Assembly (NCBI GenBank): GCA_947178465.1
Contig: CAMWYL010000191.1
Span: forward strand, 1-6,451
DNA length: 6,451 nucleotides
Reading direction: 5' to 3'
DNA from: an uncultured Lachnospiraceae bacterium
Lineage (GTDB): Bacteria; Bacillota; Clostridia; Lachnospirales; Lachnospiraceae
Position numbers and translations under genes: made by a program. Position 1 is the stretch's first letter. Each line of letters opens with the position of its first letter. The notes beneath the pieces were generated by a model that saw nothing but the letters and a program-made list of their open reading frames with translations, was not told where the DNA came from and did not search any database. Below are positions 5,649 to 6,451 of the stretch, piece by piece.

Positions 5649-5888
5649 ATGAAGGAAACTTCGGAAAAAAAAGAGCAGCAGTCGGATGGAAACGTGTATG
5701 AATTGGCAATATATTTTGCAAGGATGTGGGGGGTTATGGAGGCGTTGGAGCCGTTTCCCAACCTTGGGTTTGAACGCGTGCGGGATATCGTGGTAACACT
5801 GGCGGAGAAGTTTTGCGCAGGGAAGGAGGAGGATTTTGTCCGATTTTTCACGGAACACGCGGCTGAATATAAAGAGAGAGCATATTAA
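5649..5888 (+). CDS. Small hypothetical protein, 79 residues
   Basis: I do not recognise a family. The start ATG is preceded by GGAGG at 5634-5638 (ten-base spacer). The protein has a charged, probably disordered beginning (MKETSEKKEQQSDG), then an amphipathic stretch VYELAIYFARMWGVMEAL (residues 16-33). A loop with PFPNLGFERV follows, and a second helical part, VVTLAEKFCAGKEEDFVRFF, leads to a basic and acidic tail. It has no signal peptide and the hydrophobic parts are too short and polar for a membrane span, so it is probably a small soluble helical protein. It is divergent from the XRE regulator and lies under the dyads at 5500-5534, so it may be a target of, or partner for, that regulator. 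A 17-codon open frame (5599-5652) overlaps its start as ATGA. No terminator separates it from the promoter of the next gene. Confidence 0.75.
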   Translation: MKETSEKKEQQSDGNVYELAIYFARMWGVMEALEPFPNLGFERVRDIVVTLAEKFCAGKEEDFVRFFTEHAAEYKERAY

Positions 5889-5889
5889 A

Positions 5890-5906
5890 AATATACTTAA
5901 TATATT
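5890..5906. promoter_or_regulatory. 17-bp operator-like dyad upstream of the membrane-protein gene
   Basis: AATATACTTAATATATT is a near-palindrome (six-base arms AATATA and TATATT) matching the dyad at 5500-5516 at 14 of 17 positions. As in that copy, its last two bases are the first two of the promoter -35. The element AAAGCATTGAG follows at the same distance (27 bases from the dyad start) as AAAGTATTGAG in the other copy. This points to shared control. Confidence 0.6.
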
Positions 5907-5933
5907 GACTAGTATCAAAGCATTGAGTATAAT
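5905..5933 (+). promoter_or_regulatory. Strong sigma-A promoter for the membrane-protein gene
   Basis: TTGACT (5905-5910) and a perfect TATAAT (5928-5933) are separated by 17 bases. This is the best promoter in the window. Initiation near 5940 would give a leader of about 54 bases, with AGAGG (5979-5983) as the ribosome site for the ATG at 5994. Confidence 0.8.
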
Positions 5934-5993
5934 GTAAAAGTATTTGTACACAGCTTCATGCAGAGAAGTAAATTTAACAGAGGATAAGGGAAT

Positions 5994-6451
5994 ATGAGAA
6001 AAAAATTACTGAGTGAGTACTCGATAGAACTGATGGTGGGTATGTATCTGCTCTATTCGCTGTATATTAACAGGGCCGGTGCCATATACGGCTATGTCAA
6101 TGCGTGGTATGTCATCAATTACTCTTACGGATTCGGCTCAAGACTTTTGATAGGAAGTCTGATCAGCCTGCTCACAGGCGGCTTTGTCACGAAAGTGTTT
6201 GCGTACAATTTTGTGCTGGTGTCATTGTGCGCTGTGAGTATCCTGTTGGCGCTGGTCATTGGAAAAGTTTACAAAAAAATGCCTGATACACAGTCAAAAA
6301 CGGCAGTATTGTTTTTGACTGTGTTTTATCTGATGTCGCCGGCATCTCCGGAATACCTTTGGACAGGAGAGAACATGGGAAGGCTCGAAACGTATTTATT
6401 ACTTTTGACGCTGATTACGGTTATCGTATTTTTTTACATAAAGAATATTTA
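5994..6451 (+). CDS. Multi-pass membrane protein, N-terminal 152 residues (3' end beyond window)
   Basis: The frame runs from the ATG at 5994 to the window edge without a stop, so the C-terminus is missing. AGAGG lies ten bases upstream of the ATG. After a short basic start (MRKKLL), hydrophobic segments are visible at about residues 11-25, 50-62, 68-90, 103-117 and 132-149, so it is an integral membrane protein with at least four or five spans. The loop NYSYGFGSRLLIGSL (residues 42-56) and the polar loop SPASPEYLWTGENMGRLE (115-132), probably facing outside, are the most distinctive parts. The layout resembles multi-pass proteins of cell-surface polysaccharide pathways (polymerases or lipid-linked glycosyltransferases), but no catalytic motif is visible, so this is only a guess. 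It has its own strong promoter carrying the operator-like dyad shared with the 79-residue gene, suggesting control by the small XRE regulator. Confidence 0.85.
   Translation, partial: MRKKLLSEYSIELMVGMYLLYSLYINRAGAIYGYVNAWYVINYSYGFGSRLLIGSLISLLTGGFVTKVFAYNFVLVSLCAVSILLALVIGKVYKKMPDTQSKTAVLFLTVFYLMSPASPEYLWTGENMGRLETYLLLLTLITVIVFFYIKNI

Noticed and set aside
5466..5951. 161-codon minus-strand open frame with a membrane-like hydrophobic start
   Set aside because: It is antisense to the 79-residue gene and to the well-defined promoters and dyads of 5500-5940, and its start falls in the leader of the next gene. Its hydrophobicity comes from reading AT-rich DNA backwards.

Overview
The window looks like chromosomal DNA from a Gram-positive gut or rumen clostridium, most likely a Lachnospiraceae-type Firmicute. 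The grounds are strong GGAGG ribosome-binding sites, AT-rich spacers between genes of moderate GC, sigma-A promoters, U-tailed hairpin terminators, a DUF1848 protein, a cytoplasmic GH53 galactanase and a small Cro/C1 regulator. No single feature fixes the genus.

Layout: (1) Positions 1-878, minus strand: the N-terminal 292 residues of an unrecognised protein, cut by the window edge, with a good promoter at 918-946. (2) 879-1176: divergent intergenic region with two abutting inverted repeats (1025-1058 and 1056-1085) ahead of the next gene. (3) 1177-2244, plus: GH53 endo-beta-1,4-galactanase without a signal peptide, closed by a strong terminator (2278-2308). (4) 2503-3444, plus: DUF1848 protein with a C-terminal CX3CX2C cluster and a C-terminal QLSLF that matches the sliding-clamp-binding consensus. 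(5) 3445-3861: no intact gene. It holds a 19-bp palindrome and what looks like a decayed small zinc-ribbon gene (3607-3865), whose last frame overlaps the next start as ATGA. (6) 3862-5163, plus: 433-residue protein of unknown function with a 21-residue C-terminal duplication and a probable frameshifted end, then a terminator (5199-5243). (7) 5266-5469, minus: small XRE-type regulator. (8) 5649-5888, plus: 79-residue unknown protein. (9) 5994 to the window end, plus: N-terminal part of a multi-pass membrane protein.

The main candidate for a coordinated unit is the last 1.2 kb. The divergent XRE regulator faces the 79-residue gene across a 17-bp palindrome, and a closely related site (14 of 17 identical) lies upstream of the membrane-protein gene. 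Both sites have the same register, each overlapping the promoter -35 by two bases. This suggests one regulator controlling both promoters. The other noteworthy signals are the clamp-motif-like tail of the DUF1848 protein and the ghost zinc-ribbon gene. Nothing seen amounts to a recognised defence system, mobile element, CRISPR array or RNA gene.
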